Shown: positions 51,232-59,960, counted from the first letter of the stretch. The stretch: 64,000 bases of DNA from Provencibacterium sp. (GCA_022793895.1 JAAWDS010000006.1:62001-126000); one strand, 5' to 3'. Made by a program: numbers and translations. Notes: generated by a model from the letters alone, not told the origin.

Positions 51232-51807
51232 TTATTCGTTCATAAACTGGTGGGCTGTCTCTAAAAGGCCCTGAAAATCCACATGGTTAAAGTCTGTTGT
51301 ATCTACCCGCACGCTCCTTCCTCCCACATGAAATCCATCCAGATTATGGCACCAGGTATCAAAAACGCCGAGAGGGACTTCTTCGCCGATAACGTTGGCT
51401 TGTCCCCGCTCCGGAGTCTTTTCGCGTTCGATAAAGCGCTGGTGTAAAACCCGCGTATCTCCCACAAACTTAAAATCCAAAGAGCGATAGGCATATCGCT
51501 TGATGAGCTGCCTGATGATCTCGGATTCATCCGTCTTTTTAATACCCGCGGGTACAAAATTGCCCTCTATCACCAACGGATATCCCGCTTCCAGCATTCT
51601 TTCCGCTACATACATCATGGCGTCAAAAGTAATGCCGGAAAAACGGCTGCTTTCCTGTCTGTCTGCGATAGTTACGCTTTTACATAAAGCCGTTTTAAAC
51701 GTATCTTTTATTAGATAGGGAACCTTTAATTTCTGAGAGAGCCTCAGAGCAAAGGTGGATTTTCCAGAAGCTAGATAACCTTCTACAATCAAGATTTTTT
51801 TGTTCAT
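51232..51807 (-). CDS. P-loop kinase-like AAA_33 ATPase
   Basis: A 191-residue soluble protein with Walker A GYLASGKST at residues 10-18. It also has PLVIEGNF (Walker B-like), a lid region LHQRFIEREKTPERGQ and C-terminal VRVDTTDFNHVDFQGL. It resembles small nucleoside, chloramphenicol or polynucleotide kinase-like proteins. The substrate is unknown. The start MNKKILIVEG at 51807 follows AGGGG. It is divergent from the glycosyltransferase gene and probably co-transcribed with the lipoprotein gene downstream. Confidence 0.75.
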   Translation of the reverse strand: MNKKILIVEGYLASGKSTFALRLSQKLKVPYLIKDTFKTALCKSVTIADRQESSRFSGITFDAMMYVAERMLEAGYPLVIEGNFVPAGIKKTDESEIIRQLIKRYAYRSLDFKFVGDTRVLHQRFIEREKTPERGQANVIGEEVPLGVFDTWCHNLDGFHVGGRSVRVDTTDFNHVDFQGLLETAHQFMNE

Positions 51808-51965
51808 ATCCACACCCCTAGTAGGATCCAAAATAGAAAGAGATAGGGAATATTCTCCCCTTTCCCTGTCCCAACGCGCACCCTATAAGGAATAGGATAT
51901 GATTTCCCCCGCACGCATATACTGCTATATACCGGCTAGCTCATTAGAAAGAGGGAGAGAGTTCC

Positions 51966-53075
51966 ATGGGAAAATACCGTATCTGTGTTTATGCCATCTG
52001 CAAAAATGAGGAAAAATTTGTAGATCGATGGATGGATTCGATGTTGGAAGCGGATCAGGTGGTCGTCCTTGATACGGGCTCGACCGACGGGACAGCCGAA
52101 AAGCTGCGCAAACGCGGCGCATGGGTATGGGAAGAAACCATTACCCCCTGGAGGTTTGACACGGCGCGCAACCGTTCTCTGGAACTGGTGCCCAAAGAGT
52201 GCGACATCTGCGTATGCACCGACTTGGATGAGGTGTTCGAGCCGGGCTGGCGCACAGCCCTCGAAGCTGCTTGGAATGAGAATATTCAACGAATACGCTA
52301 CCGCTATACCTGGAGCTTCCAGCCGGACGGCAGCGAAGGAGTCGTTTTTTGGCTGGATCAGATCCACGCCAATCACCGGTTCCACTGGACGCATCCGGTC
52401 CATGAGGTACTCAGCTATCTGGGAGAAGGGGATTATCAAACCGGGACCGCTCCCGGCATTCAACTGAACCACTATCCGGATCCCCAAAAATCCCGCGCGC
52501 AATATTTTCCGCTTCTGGAGCTGTCGGTGCGCGAATGTCCGGAGGACGACCGGAACATGCACTATCTGGGACGGGAATACATGTACCATCAGCAGTGGGA
52601 CAACTGCATTGAAACGCTGAAGCGGCATCTGGCTATGCCGCAGGCAACCTGGGCGGACGAGCGCGCGGCGTCCATGCGCTATATCGCCCGGTCTTACGAG
52701 GCGAAGGGAGACTTCGCGCAGGCCCGTTGCTGGCTTTACCGCGCTATTGGAGAAGCGCCCCATCTCCGGGAGCCCTACATGGATATGGCAGCACTTCTTT
52801 ACCGCCAAGAGGAGTGGGAGGGAGTACTGTTCATGGTGCTGGGCGCGCTGAAAATTGCCGAACGTCCCCTTTCCTATATCAGCGAACCCAGCGCCTGGGG
52901 CTCCGCGCCCTATGATTATGGAGCCATCGCCTGCTACTGGCTGGGGGATTACCGCCGCGCTATGGAATTGGTGGAGCAAGCGCTCCAAGAGTCGCCGGAG
53001 AATGAACGGCTTCTGGATAATCAAAGGCGTATCCGAGCGGCTTTGGAGGCCGTACAAACGGATGAAATAAAATAA
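51966..53075 (+). CDS. family 2 glycosyltransferase with C-terminal TPR repeats
   Basis: A 369-residue cytosolic protein. The GT-A domain (about 1-200) starts YRICVYAICKNEEKFVDRWMDSM and has VVVLDTGSTDGTAEKL and the metal-binding CTDLDEVFEPGW. Residues about 200-365 are TPR-like (NMHYLGREYMYHQQWDNCIETLKRHL, YIARSYEAKGDFAQARCWLYRAI, ACYWLGDYRRAMELVEQAL). Such proteins (SunS or TPR-GT2 type) modify peptides or build surface glycans. The target is unknown. GGGAGAG precedes the ATG. It is the only plus-strand gene in the last 50 kb. Confidence 0.88.
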   Translation: MGKYRICVYAICKNEEKFVDRWMDSMLEADQVVVLDTGSTDGTAEKLRKRGAWVWEETITPWRFDTARNRSLELVPKECDICVCTDLDEVFEPGWRTALEAAWNENIQRIRYRYTWSFQPDGSEGVVFWLDQIHANHRFHWTHPVHEVLSYLGEGDYQTGTAPGIQLNHYPDPQKSRAQYFPLLELSVRECPEDDRNMHYLGREYMYHQQWDNCIETLKRHLAMPQATWADERAASMRYIARSYEAKGDFAQARCWLYRAIGEAPHLREPYMDMAALLYRQEEWEGVLFMVLGALKIAERPLSYISEPSAWGSAPYDYGAIACYWLGDYRRAMELVEQALQESPENERLLDNQRRIRAALEAVQTDEIK

Positions 53076-53090
53076 AAGCACTCTCTTCAA

Positions 53091-53121
53091 AAGCTCCCGC
53101 GTTTAAAAGCTGCGGGAGCTT
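53091..53121. terminator. hairpin between the convergent GT2 and TPM genes
   Basis: AAGCTCCCGC and GCGGGAGCTT pair around an 11-base loop. The right arm includes the end of the TPM gene, whose last codons and stop fall in the hairpin. Neither strand has a clear U-tract. Confidence 0.5.
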
Positions 53122-53921
53122 CCCCCACCGCCGGATCGGCCGCCTCCACCTGAAAACCCTCTGCCTCCTCCAGAAAATCCGCCGCCAAAAGAGCCGCCGC
53201 CTCTGGGCGTACCGCCGCCATAAAACCCTCTGCCATAGTAACCGCCAAACCCGCGGCCCATCCACATACCGCCTCCCCGGCCGCCGCGATGTTTTCCCGA
53301 AGAAGAAAGAACCACTACGAGAATAATCAGAAGAATAAGCGTCTCTACCGGAAAGCCCGAAGAGTTCTCTTCCTCCGGTCCTCCCACCGGTTGTTCTGCG
53401 TTTTCGGGCGGTTCCAGCCCATATTCCTCATAGACGATAGGCAGATAAGCATTGTAGAGCTGATATAAGCCTTCATCGAAAGCCCCTTCTTTAAAGTGAG
53501 GAATGGCATATATATCGGTTAGGCGCCCGGTTTTCGCATCGTTCAGCGCCCCTTCCAGCCCATAGCCGACCTCGGTACGGATCTGGCGATCTTCAACCGC
53601 CAGCAGGATTAAAAGCCCGTTGTTTTTCTTCTTGTCGCCAATCCCCCAGCTACGGAACAGCTCGTTGGCATATTCCTCTATGGTTTCTCCCTGGAGCGAG
53701 GGAATGGCGGCTACTACAATTTGTGCGCCCGTTGCTTTCTGCAAGGCCGCCCCTTGATCCACATAATACCGTTCGTGCTCTTCGCTGATAACGCCCGCAT
53801 AGTCTGCGGCATAAAATTGCTTGGCAGGCTGCTCATAATCCGCAGCCGCCGCGAGAATGCTGAAGCTGAAGGCACAGCAAAGCAATCCCCCAATCATTCT
53901 GAGCGCCTTTTTCATGGGCAT
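53103..53921 (-). CDS. TPM-domain membrane protein with Gly-rich tail
   Basis: A 272-residue protein with a signal peptide (about 1-25), an extracytoplasmic TPM domain (about 30-165: FYAADYAGVISEEHERYYVDQGAALQKATGAQIVVAAIPSLQGETIEEYANELFRSWGIGDKKKNNGLLILLAVEDRQIRTEVGYGLEG), one membrane helix (about 192-208) and a Gly/Ser/Arg-rich tail from 212. The start at 53921 follows AAGGAAAG. TPM proteins are regularly next to LemA, as here, but their role is unclear. It is the last gene before the convergent glycosyltransferase gene. Confidence 0.88.
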   Translation of the reverse strand: MPMKKALRMIGGLLCCAFSFSILAAAADYEQPAKQFYAADYAGVISEEHERYYVDQGAALQKATGAQIVVAAIPSLQGETIEEYANELFRSWGIGDKKKNNGLLILLAVEDRQIRTEVGYGLEGALNDAKTGRLTDIYAIPHFKEGAFDEGLYQLYNAYLPIVYEEYGLEPPENAEQPVGGPEEENSSGFPVETLILLIILVVVLSSSGKHRGGRGGGMWMGRGFGGYYGRGFYGGGTPRGGGSFGGGFSGGGRGFSGGGGRSGGGGSSRSF

Positions 53922-54060
53922 GATCTTTCCTTTCTTAAAAATCAATGGTTCCGACAAGGCCGAAGCAGGAGGCCGCTTCATGAAAAGATAGAACCGGAGG
54001 GTTCGGAAGATGTTCCGCTTTCTCTTCGCGCCCCATCTTTCTGAACCGTCCGGTTCCTGC

Positions 54061-54639
54061 CTATACGCCGAAATCCACCTGCGGGGCGGCCTGCGCCTGG
54101 GAGGAGGCTTCAAAATAATCCGCCCGCTCGAACCCCATCATTCCCGCAACCAACACGGTTGGAAAGGAACGGATCTTTTCATTATAAACGCGGGCTTCCT
54201 CGTTATAACCACGGCGGGCGACCGCAATGCGGTTCTCCGTGCCTGCCAGCTCATCCATCAGCGCAGTATATTGGGCATCCGCCTTCAATTCGGGATAATT
54301 TTCCGCTATCACCAATAACCGGTTTAAAGCGCTGGTCAAGCTGCTGTCCGCCTGCGCCAGATCCGCTATACTGCCTGCACCCGCCAACTGAGCGCGGGCA
54401 TCGGCAATCGCGGAGAAAACCTCCTCCTCGTGTGCCGCATAGCCTTTCACGGTGTTCACCAGATTGGGGATCAAATCGCTGCGGCGCTGGAGCTGCGTTT
54501 GAATATCCGCTTGGCTGCTTTCTACTCCCTCATGCAGACCCACCAATGAATTGTAGCTGCCAAACGCCGTTATTGCCAAAAGCACCGCCAGCCCGATAGC
54601 AACCATCAGAATGATAAGCCCTTTTGATGTTTTTTTCAT
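54061..54639 (-). CDS. LemA-family membrane protein
   Basis: A 192-residue protein with one N-terminal helix (about 7-27) and a four-helix LemA domain: SYNSLVGLHEGVESSQADIQTQLQRRSDLIPNLVNTVKGYAAHEEEVF, then YPELKADAQYTALMDELAGTENRIAVARRGYNEEARVYNEKIRSFPTVLVAGMMGFERADYFEA. It is complete. The start at 54639 follows AGAGG. It is paired with the TPM gene 139 bases downstream. Confidence 0.93.
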   Translation of the reverse strand: MKKTSKGLIILMVAIGLAVLLAITAFGSYNSLVGLHEGVESSQADIQTQLQRRSDLIPNLVNTVKGYAAHEEEVFSAIADARAQLAGAGSIADLAQADSSLTSALNRLLVIAENYPELKADAQYTALMDELAGTENRIAVARRGYNEEARVYNEKIRSFPTVLVAGMMGFERADYFEASSQAQAAPQVDFGV

Positions 54640-54679
54640 TATTGTAAGACCTCTTCTCTGCATCCAATATTTCGGAGAA

Positions 54680-54805
54680 CTACCGGGATTTTAACAGGTA
54701 TCCCAGTAGATTCCGATCTGCCTCTTGTTTATCCGCCAAGCCACAGGAAAGGAGCGGAAGAATTGCCGCAAGGAGCTTCATATCGTGCGGCAGTCCCTCT
54801 ATCAA
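54680..54805 (-). CDS. possible small ORF between an unknown membrane protein gene and lemA
   Basis: The frame runs from a TTG at 54805, twelve bases after GGAGG, for 41 residues (IEGLPHDMKLLAAILPLLSCGLADKQ...). It stays open upstream to 54952. The hydrophobic run LLAAILPLLSC could be a short membrane segment. No family is recognised, and it may be chance. Confidence 0.25.
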   Translation of the reverse strand: MIEGLPHDMKLLAAILPLLSCGLADKQEADRNLLGYLLKSR

Positions 54806-54879
54806 ACTGCCGGAACCAACCTCCAACTGCCTTTTCCCGGTCTGCAAAAACCGGAGGGAACTTTGCAGCTTCCTTGGAA

Positions 54880-55614
54880 TTAAGCGACTGTTTCCAGCAG
54901 AATAACATATCTTTTCGTTGAGGCTTCCTCCTCCGGCGTATAAACGGCGCAATCCAAAGCCATATAGTTAGTATACGGGATCCAATCGGCCTGTGCGCTG
55001 GAGGTGGACCCGGTCGCCGCTACCCAAAGGATATTTACGCCCGCACCCGCTTTATCGCTGAACACGGGGTTTACATTGGGGCGGTAGCTTTTCGTGGTAA
55101 ACTCCAACTTCTGTTTTCCTGAGAGCTTTTCGTTCGTCACCAACGAAAGCAGCGGGATGCGCCCTAGAGCGGCCGTTGTCTCTTGAATCGAGGGAAAACG
55201 TTTTCGTTGTTCGGTCAGGTTCCCGGAAGAACGGCTCCCCTTGAGCAGCTTCGCCCGGCTTCCGTTGACCTCCAACGTCCATTCCTGATAGCGCTCGTTT
55301 GAAATCAGTTCTATCATATCCAGCCGGAAATATTCGACCGTTGCGCTGCTGTTAGTACGCATAGTGAGATCCATCAGAATCAGATCCTCCTCATTTTTAG
55401 GAGCAATCTTCTCAAGCAATAGGCTCTGTACCTCAAACGGCTTGGCGGAATCATACCCATATAGCGTGAAGGATTTGCGCAAAACCGTTAGCCGTAACGT
55501 TACCGTTGCCACCAAAAGAATCCCTATCACAATAAGCGCCCGCTTATAAAAGCGTTTAGCCGCAGGTTTTAAGCGATATTTCCTCCGCTTTTTAGCGCGG
55601 CCGGTTCTCTTCAT
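54880..55614 (-). CDS. unrecognised membrane-anchored protein
   Basis: A 244-residue protein. The first 28 residues are very basic (KRTGRAKKRRKYRLKPAAKR), then comes one helix (about 28-47), and the rest is extracytoplasmic and rich in Thr/Ser/Leu. I see DLILMDLTMRTNSSATVEYFRLDMIEL and GVNILWVAATGSTSSAQADW, but no known motif. It is probably a small beta-domain protein held at the outer membrane face. A GGGGAG site precedes the ATG. It lies between sortase B and lemA on the same strand, so an envelope role is likely but not shown. Confidence 0.6.
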   Translation of the reverse strand: MKRTGRAKKRRKYRLKPAAKRFYKRALIVIGILLVATVTLRLTVLRKSFTLYGYDSAKPFEVQSLLLEKIAPKNEEDLILMDLTMRTNSSATVEYFRLDMIELISNERYQEWTLEVNGSRAKLLKGSRSSGNLTEQRKRFPSIQETTAALGRIPLLSLVTNEKLSGKQKLEFTTKSYRPNVNPVFSDKAGAGVNILWVAATGSTSSAQADWIPYTNYMALDCAVYTPEEEASTKRYVILLETVA

Positions 55615-55804
55615 TCTCAGTCTCTCCCCTTTCCAGAGGCAAACGGCAGCCCTGTTTTACTGCATCGAATGTGTCTCCATTATTCAACAGTATACCCGCT
55701 TTAACGAAATTTGTAAAGCCGGGTTCGCTCTCCTATATAAGCCAATCTCAGCGGCAGCAGCCATCTGGAAATAGAGAGAATCCCTCCCGTCCGCTAAACC
55801 AATC

Positions 55805-55835
55805 GGGAGCCCTCGCCTCGCCGGCTAGGGCTCCC
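55805..55835 (-). terminator. hairpin after the sortase gene
   Basis: GGGAGCCCT and AGGGCTCCC (9 bp, perfect) lie just past the sortase stop. There is no U-tract, so it may not terminate well. Confidence 0.4.
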
Positions 55836-55842
55836 CGCTGAT

Positions 55843-56733
55843 TTATGCACGAAAATCCGGCGCCTTCGGATCCGGATTGATCTGCAAGTCTGCCGTTTCA
55901 TAGAGATCTTCATCCTCGCCTACCAGCCGCCCCATAATCACAAAACGCTGATGCGGGTTCTGCGTATAGGTCCCGTACTTATAGGTACAGGTAGAAAGAG
56001 TGATGATCTTATCGTTCTGTCCCGTCTTCACATTATAATCAAACTGTGAACGGGCGCGCACATCGTCCAGAAGCGCCTCATAGTCCTTGCCGGAATAAGA
56101 AGCATAGTGGTATGGAACCGGGCTTAACTTATCCTCCGAATAAAAAACCGTAAAAATTTCATAGATATGGGTCCCTTCACGGGTGGTAAAATAAAAGTAG
56201 GGGTGCGCTTTTGCAAATTCCAGATCATCGAATTTAAAGAGCTGCCCAAACTTTACGCCGTTCGGATCGTCCCGGACCCCCTGCGGCTTACCGAGGTTAT
56301 GGCCATAGATAATTGTATTACGGGAAAAATTTTGCGCGTTGCCATCCCCAATCGAGCTCTCATAGTCCATCCAAAGACTGCCGCTGAAGGAATAATTCCC
56401 TTGGGCGTCCCGCCGGTAATAATATTCATTATCGGTTGTTTGAACGACTGCTTCGTTCACTTCGGTGCCCGGAATGGTCAGCCAACCAACCGTATCTCCA
56501 TTCTGTGAAACGGCCGCCTGAAGCTGCTGCATCACATCCGGTATGTCCGGTTGGAAATCACTTGCCGGGCGCTCTGTTACCGGCGGGTTTTCCCAAGAGG
56601 AGACCTCCGCTCCAGGCTCGGAGCTTTCGGTTGGTTTCTTCCCCCGGTTGCAGGCGGTCCCCGCCAACAGCAGCAAGCAGCACAGGGCCGCCACGCCAAA
56701 TTTCCGATAGTTCGAGATTGTAAATCGGGCCAT
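55843..56733 (-). CDS. srtB: class B sortase
   Basis: A 296-residue transpeptidase-type protein. The hydrophobic N-terminus ends in LLAGTAC, which could be a membrane anchor or an imperfect lipobox. The sortase core has VGWLTIPGTEVNEAVVQTTDNEYYYRRD, the catalytic His in IIYGHNLG, the catalytic Cys in ITLSTCTYKYG and the Arg in HQRFVIMGRLV. The extra helix and spacing fit class B, whose members anchor NPQTN-like or SPKTG-like proteins. No protein with a sorting signal is in the window. GGGAGC precedes the ATG. Confidence 0.93.
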   Translation of the reverse strand: MARFTISNYRKFGVAALCCLLLLAGTACNRGKKPTESSEPGAEVSSWENPPVTERPASDFQPDIPDVMQQLQAAVSQNGDTVGWLTIPGTEVNEAVVQTTDNEYYYRRDAQGNYSFSGSLWMDYESSIGDGNAQNFSRNTIIYGHNLGKPQGVRDDPNGVKFGQLFKFDDLEFAKAHPYFYFTTREGTHIYEIFTVFYSEDKLSPVPYHYASYSGKDYEALLDDVRARSQFDYNVKTGQNDKIITLSTCTYKYGTYTQNPHQRFVIMGRLVGEDEDLYETADLQINPDPKAPDFRA

Positions 56734-56921
56734 TCTGAGCTCCCATGCACCGCCATTCCCTCCAGAATCGAAGAATCGCTCCCTAAGGCATGCGGTGTCC
56801 GCGGTTCAATGGCGCGCGGCGCGCCAGATTTTTTTGGGCTGTTTCCGCCAGTCAAGACTCCATCTGCTTTTATTTAGGATTTCCGAATGTCCCCGCATTC
56901 ATAAATGAAAATAATCGCCAA

Positions 56922-58337
56922 TCAGGCGGCGCGCCGCCTGGCATGGATCATTGCCTGAAGCTGCAACAGGATGGGGCGAAGATTCAGCGCCATCGATAAA
57001 AGTGTCAGCAGCCCTTCCCACAGGATCCACAGCGGAAGTTCATGAATCATAATATAACTTTGCAAGGACAAGAGAAGGATATTCAGCACCAGCTTTGGAA
57101 TATTCCATTTCATCGGAACCATCCGCTGAGCGGTAACGGCGCGCAGGATAAACACAACAAAATAGCTGATAAACATAGCGGACGCCGCACCGTTGACGCC
57201 AAAAAACGGGATCAGCACAAAGCTGAGCACAACATTGAGTGCCGCGCCCACCATGGTCGTCGCCAAAGAAAGGACGCTTCGCTTCTCCACCATGTAAACG
57301 CTGCCCAAAAAGGACACCAGACAGCTAAACGCCGTTGCCATAACCAAGATCGGCACATATTCCCAAGCGGGATAAAACTCCTTGGCCACCAACAGCCACA
57401 TGATGAATTTGGAAAACAGAATGAGCCCCGACGCGGACAGGAAAACGACCGCCTGAAACGCCCCCAGCACCTTGGAAAAAAACTCGCTGCGTCCCTCTCC
57501 TTCCCCGTCAGTAACGGCGGACATCTGCCAGGCTTCAATAAAAATATTGGAAACGAGGTTCACAACAGTCGGCACCTTATAGGAAACCGCATACAGACCA
57601 TTGTAGCTTTTCCCCATCGCTTCGGTGACAACAAACCGGTTGGACACGTTGGTTATCCACCAAAAAACCGTGGTTGGGATCAGCGGTACCGAATAGCGGA
57701 TCATCTCGCGGGAAAGCTCCCCCATCCCACGGCGCAGGCGAACAAAACGCCACAGACGCGCATAGAGAAAAAGGAAAACGGCCGAGCAGAAATCAGAGGC
57801 TACCGTCGCCAGCACATAGCCGGTAATCCCCATCCGCAGCACAACGAGGAAAAGCACATTGAAGCCGATCACCGTAGCGGTGGCCAACACGCCGTCCAAC
57901 GCGTAAAGCCGCACCCGCTCCTGCGCGCGCACAAATTGACTGCAAAGCGAGCGGAACAGCGACATGAGCACATAGAGATAAATCAGCGCCGTATATCCGG
58001 AAACCGCCTCGACCATCGCGAGCAGCGGATTGAGCAGCAGGAACAGGACGAAGCCGCCTACAATCACCAATAGGCCGGTGGTAAACACATCGCTCTTTTC
58101 GGCGCTGCGGTCCAGCCCGAAACGGATGATGGCATTCAGAACTCCTGCCGAAACCAGAGGAAGCATAAGGTTGGACATCTGCACAATCAGATCCACCGTG
58201 CCATAGTCCTCGGTAGAGAGGACGCGGGTATACAGTGGCATGAGAAGAAAGACCAGAACTTTAGAGGAGAAGGTTCCCAGCCCCATCAGCAGCGTGTTGG
58301 TAATCAGCTTCCGGTATTTATTCAATCTATCCACCAT
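56922..58337 (-). CDS. MATE/MOP-type polysaccharide flippase
   Basis: A 471-residue polytopic protein with about 14 helices. It has KLITNTLLMGLGTFSSKVLVFLLMPLYTRVLSTEDYGTVDLI near the start, the classic opening of Wzx-like lipid-linked oligosaccharide flippases. Later come PTTVFWWITNVSNRFVVTEAMG and VPILVMATAFSCLVSFLGSVYMVEKR. It would move polyprenyl-linked glycans to the outer face. The ATG at 58337 (MVDRLNKYRK) follows a purine site. A longer frame to 58421 lacks one. It lies upstream of srtB on the same strand. Confidence 0.92.
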   Translation of the reverse strand: MVDRLNKYRKLITNTLLMGLGTFSSKVLVFLLMPLYTRVLSTEDYGTVDLIVQMSNLMLPLVSAGVLNAIIRFGLDRSAEKSDVFTTGLLVIVGGFVLFLLLNPLLAMVEAVSGYTALIYLYVLMSLFRSLCSQFVRAQERVRLYALDGVLATATVIGFNVLFLVVLRMGITGYVLATVASDFCSAVFLFLYARLWRFVRLRRGMGELSREMIRYSVPLIPTTVFWWITNVSNRFVVTEAMGKSYNGLYAVSYKVPTVVNLVSNIFIEAWQMSAVTDGEGEGRSEFFSKVLGAFQAVVFLSASGLILFSKFIMWLLVAKEFYPAWEYVPILVMATAFSCLVSFLGSVYMVEKRSVLSLATTMVGAALNVVLSFVLIPFFGVNGAASAMFISYFVVFILRAVTAQRMVPMKWNIPKLVLNILLLSLQSYIMIHELPLWILWEGLLTLLSMALNLRPILLQLQAMIHARRRAA

Positions 58338-58718
58338 CCTGTTTCTTCCATTCACAAAACCTCTTTTGCCTGGGTCCAAGGTTCCCGCTCCTAAAACAGT
58401 CCCGCCAGGAGATTGGGACAACGGCTATTAGGAATATTTTGCTGTCAGCGTTATAAAATATTCCTTTCGTTTGCTTTTTAAGCGCCGCCGTTCCTTCCCG
58501 CATAACCGGGCGCCGTCTCCCAGCCGATCCGCTATCCGGCCGCTTTTGATAGATGCCTAACGGCAACCAACGCTTCCAAAACAGAAGCGCCGGTTGCCGC
58601 TGATTACCTGTGGGAACAAGGAGCCGTAAAAAATGCTTTCAAGCTATGGACGCGAAACCGCTGCTTTTTCCGGTTTCTACCGGTCAGGGATGTGTTTTTA
58701 CGGCCCTTCTTGATTTTT
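58338..58718. other. intergenic region with two inverted repeats
   Basis: This 381-base gap between the glycerate kinase and flippase genes has no supported ORF. GGAATATTTT (58431-58440) and AAAATATTCC (58455-58464) are a perfect inverted repeat about 95 bases before the flippase start, possibly an operator. A second hairpin (58561-58599: CGGCAACC/GGTTGCCG plus CGCTTC/GAAGCG) could end the glycerate kinase transcript. I see no clear promoter. Confidence 0.5.
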
Positions 58719-59852
58719 CTACCGACCCAGTGTTTTCATATACCTTGCTAGGTTTTCCACTGTTTTTTGCAGATCGTCGCGGCTACGGGGCTTCGCCTGC
58801 TTAAAATCAACCGCTACACGGTTGATGCTGAAAACCCCTGAGACGCCTTCCTCATAAACGCCTTCTATGTCGTCGCCAATGTCTCCGACGATCGCGACCA
58901 CCGGAACCGCCTGCTTTTTTGCCCTGCGCGCCACGCCGACCACCACCTTGCCGCGCAGGCTTTGCCCGTCAATTTTTCCCTCGCCAGTCAAAACGAGATC
59001 CGAGCCCCCCAGCAGCGCATCAAAGCCGACGGTATCCAGCACCGTTTCAATCCCCATTTGCAGCCGCGCTCCGAAAAAGGCGAGCATTCCGGCCCCCATG
59101 CCGCCCGCCGCGCCGGATCCGGGCTGCTGGGCCGGATTGTCCCCCAAGTCGCGCGCAATCACCTGCGCCATTGAGAAAAGGCCGGCATCCAGCTCTTTCA
59201 CCATCTCAGGGGTTGCTCCCTTTTGCGGGCCGAAAACCGCGGCCGCGCCGGAAGGGCCGCATAGGGGATTGTCAATGTCGCACATGGCGACGATCTCCAC
59301 CCCTTCTAAAGCCGGATCGATTCCGCTTTTGTCGATCCGCGCAATCCGGGAGAGGGCGCCGCCCACCGGGACAAAGGAATTTCCCTCAGAATCATAAAAC
59401 CGCACGCCAACAGCGGCCGCCGCGCCGGTACCGCCATCGTTGGTAGCGCTGCCGCCCAGGCCCACCACAATCCGCCGCGCGCCCGACTTCGCCGCATGCA
59501 GGATCAGCTCCCCCACGCCGAAGGTGGTGGTTCTGGTAGGATCCATCTTCTCGCCGACCAGCGGAAGCCCGGCGCAGGCCGCCATTTCCACAACGGCGGT
59601 ATCTCCGGGAAGACGGCCGTAAAACCCGTCCATCTCCTCCATATAGGGGCCCTTGACACGGAGCGTCACCTTTTCGCCGCCCAACGCCTTTAAAAAGCAG
59701 TCTACGCTGCCTTCCCCGCCGTCTGCCACCGGGATAGAGATCGTCTCTGCCTCCGGGTAAAAGCGGTGGATAGCCTTCTCCATGACGGCACAGATATCCG
59801 AAGAGGACATGGTGCCTTTAAAAGAATCGGGAATCAGCAATACCTTTTTCAA
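58719..59852 (-). CDS. glycerate 2-kinase (GlxK/GarK family)
   Basis: A 377-residue enzyme phosphorylating glycerate with ATP. Family motifs are KVLLIPDSFKGTMSSSDIC, PVADGGEGSVDCFLKALGG, AACAGLPLV, DPTRTTTFGVGELI, VVGLGGSATNDGGTGAA, CDIDNPLCGPSGAAAVFGPQKGA and LVLTGEGKIDGQSLRGKV. It is complete. The start is TTG, with GGAG nine bases upstream. It lies 108 bases downstream of the cytidylate-kinase-like gene. Confidence 0.95.
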   Translation of the reverse strand: MKKVLLIPDSFKGTMSSSDICAVMEKAIHRFYPEAETISIPVADGGEGSVDCFLKALGGEKVTLRVKGPYMEEMDGFYGRLPGDTAVVEMAACAGLPLVGEKMDPTRTTTFGVGELILHAAKSGARRIVVGLGGSATNDGGTGAAAAVGVRFYDSEGNSFVPVGGALSRIARIDKSGIDPALEGVEIVAMCDIDNPLCGPSGAAAVFGPQKGATPEMVKELDAGLFSMAQVIARDLGDNPAQQPGSGAAGGMGAGMLAFFGARLQMGIETVLDTVGFDALLGGSDLVLTGEGKIDGQSLRGKVVVGVARRAKKQAVPVVAIVGDIGDDIEGVYEEGVSGVFSINRVAVDFKQAKPRSRDDLQKTVENLARYMKTLGR

Positions 59853-59960
59853 ATCATTTCGCTCCGTTTCCTTGTATTTCTAGGATCCTTTTTAAAACGC
59901 AAACCTGCGGCCTACCCTGCCTATCATCCTGAACTTCCTTGTCCGCCTGTTTCACTCTTT

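Noticed and set aside
51936-53090. 384-residue open frame antisense to the glycosyltransferase
   Set aside because: It lies wholly opposite a convincing GT2/TPR gene. Its translation has no recognisable motifs and it lacks a ribosome-binding site.
57042-58073. 343-residue plus-strand frame opposite the flippase
   Set aside because: It is His/Gln/Arg-rich antisense translation of hydrophobic codons, with no family match.
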